Assembly: GCA_029961005.1 (NCBI GenBank)
Contig: JASBVW010000112.1
Coordinates: forward strand, 1-5,698
Reading direction: 5' to 3'
DNA length: 5,698 bases
Origin: Bacillota bacterium
GTDB taxonomy: Bacteria > Bacillota > UBA5301 > JASBVW01
Shown: positions 5,276 to 5,698 of the stretch, in pieces
How the letters are laid out: each line of letters begins with the position of its first letter
Numbering within the stretch: position 1 is the stretch's first letter
Translations under genes and position numbers: made by a program
Notes under the pieces: generated by a model
Databases searched by the model: none
The model's input: only the letters and a program-made list of their open reading frames with translations
Told to the model about the DNA's origin: nothing

Positions 5276-5623
5276 TTACTGCGGGCCTTCACTTGTTCCG
5301 GGGCCGGGGAGTGAAACCGGCACCCGCCGACGGCCGCGCCACCGGGCCACGGGATCTCCCCCGCCCCCAGGAGGCGGGTGGGGGACGAAGACCAACTCCC
5401 AGAGCTTGAGCGTCGCCTCAGGCAGGCTACGCAGCCCGTAGTAGTCCTTGAGGAAGATCTCCCCCACCCTGGCGCGGCCGTAGCGGCGGAAGAGCCAGAG
5501 GATCTGCTCCCACTCGCCATAGGCCAGCACGGTCTTGACGACCAGCTCGCAGTGCTGCTCATCGTCCAGGCTTGCAAAGACGTAATTCCGAAACAGGCCG
5601 GCCAGAAAGTCAGGGAGTTTCAT
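5276..5623 (-). CDS. DUF6922-like small protein
   Basis: The minus-strand start at 5623 has GGGAGG (5637-5632) 8 bases ahead. A longer reading from 5683 lacks such a site and adds 20 unlikely residues. The 115-residue product opens with MKLPDFLAGLFRNYVFASLD and continues with an alpha-helical core (YGEWEQILWLFRRYG, about residues 55-69, then LPEATLKLWELVF). This matches my memory of DUF6922 proteins, small proteins often encoded next to nucleotidyltransferase (AbiEii-like) toxins and thought to be antitoxin-like. The last 35 or so residues (from PHPPPGGGG) are rich in Pro, Gly and Arg and do not look like part of that domain. No partner gene lies downstream, as that strand is occupied by the convergent cytochrome operon 31 bases away. 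Function is unknown; the family call is moderately sure. Confidence 0.72.
   Translation of the reverse strand: MKLPDFLAGLFRNYVFASLDDEQHCELVVKTVLAYGEWEQILWLFRRYGRARVGEIFLKDYYGLRSLPEATLKLWELVFVPHPPPGGGGDPVARWRGRRRVPVSLPGPGTSEGPQ
5356..5383. repeat. GC-rich hairpin in the 3' part of the DUF6922-like gene
   Basis: CCCGCC (5360-5365) pairs with GGCGGG (5373-5378) across a 7-base loop, and the stem extends four more pairs (5356-5359 with 5380-5383, one G-U) past a single bulged T. There is no T-run on either side, so it is not a standard intrinsic terminator. It encodes the Pro/Gly-rich start of the unusual C-terminal tail. It may slow the end of the convergent cytochrome transcript; that is conjecture. 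Confidence 0.35.
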
Positions 5624-5631
5624 GCAAAATT

Positions 5632-5637
5632 CCTCCC
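5632..5637 (-). promoter_or_regulatory. Ribosome binding site for the DUF6922-like gene
   Basis: The minus strand reads GGGAGG here, 8 bases before the ATG at 5623-5621. It sets the start internal to a longer open frame that extends to 5683. Upstream, 5638-5698 shows no convincing promoter: a TTGATT occurs near the right edge but has no -10 partner. Confidence 0.75.
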
Positions 5638-5698
5638 TCGGAGCTGGTCGGATTGGGTACAGGGGAGATCGACCCTCCCTCAATCAACGGGTAGAGGA

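Noticed and set aside
5266..5290. GAAGGC/GCCTTC inverted repeat as terminator of the cytochrome operon
   Set aside because: The stem is only six pairs with a 13-base loop and no T-run, so it does not qualify as an intrinsic terminator.
5624..5683. Upstream extension of the DUF6922-like protein to 5683
   Set aside because: The added residues lack a ribosome site and resemble no family N-terminus, while 5623 has a well-spaced GGGAGG and the typical MKLPDFL opening.
1..5698. CRISPR array, insertion sequence ends, rRNA or complete tRNA genes
   Set aside because: No regularly spaced repeats, no transposase, no terminal inverted repeats and no recognisable rRNA or full tRNA structure were seen on either strand.

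Overview
The window comes from a GC-rich bacterial genome with strong AGGAGG-type ribosome binding sites. A bacteriohemerythrin and a dense cluster of c-type haem proteins suggest an anaerobic or microaerophilic chemotroph with periplasmic or extracytoplasmic electron transport. The style (near-consensus Shine-Dalgarno sites, GTG starts, a DUF6922-type gene, a TIGR00725 protein) fits a thermophilic, multihaem-rich Firmicute of the Moorella/Ammonifex kind. This is inference; a deltaproteobacterium or a related lineage is not excluded.

Layout. 1-303 (minus): 5' part of a bacteriohemerythrin gene that runs off the left edge. 304-690: divergent non-coding region holding a likely decayed gene end (about 410-658) and an AT-rich palindrome. 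691-1257 (plus): TIGR00725/SLOG-fold nucleotide-binding protein, followed by a clear intrinsic terminator (1317-1354). 1355-1540: leader of the haem operon, with a weak promoter candidate and two TTCGAA sites. 1541-2785 (plus): secreted octahaem cytochrome of the hydroxylamine oxidoreductase (HAO) family. About 2827-5244 (plus): membrane-anchored protein with a carboxypeptidase-regulatory-like domain, two Ig/PKD-like domains and nine haem-binding motifs. 5276-5623 (minus): small DUF6922-like protein, convergent with the haem operon.

The central object is the two-gene cytochrome operon. The HAO homologue keeps the eight haem motifs and the family's signature segments, but it is much shorter than the classical ammonia-oxidiser enzyme. 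It also appears to lack the tyrosine that forms the P460 cross-link. That points to a reductive role (nitrite, NO or hydroxylamine reduction) rather than hydroxylamine oxidation. Its partner is not the NapC/NirT-type or c554-type protein usual beside HAO genes, but a large anchored nonahaem protein whose N-terminal half looks like surface-exposed beta-sandwich domains. Together they could form an extracytoplasmic haem wire that feeds the HAO-like site. The pairing and architecture are the part of this window most worth following up. The nearby hemerythrin (O2/NO binding) fits a nitrogen-oxide or oxygen-stress theme, but a functional link is not shown by the sequence.
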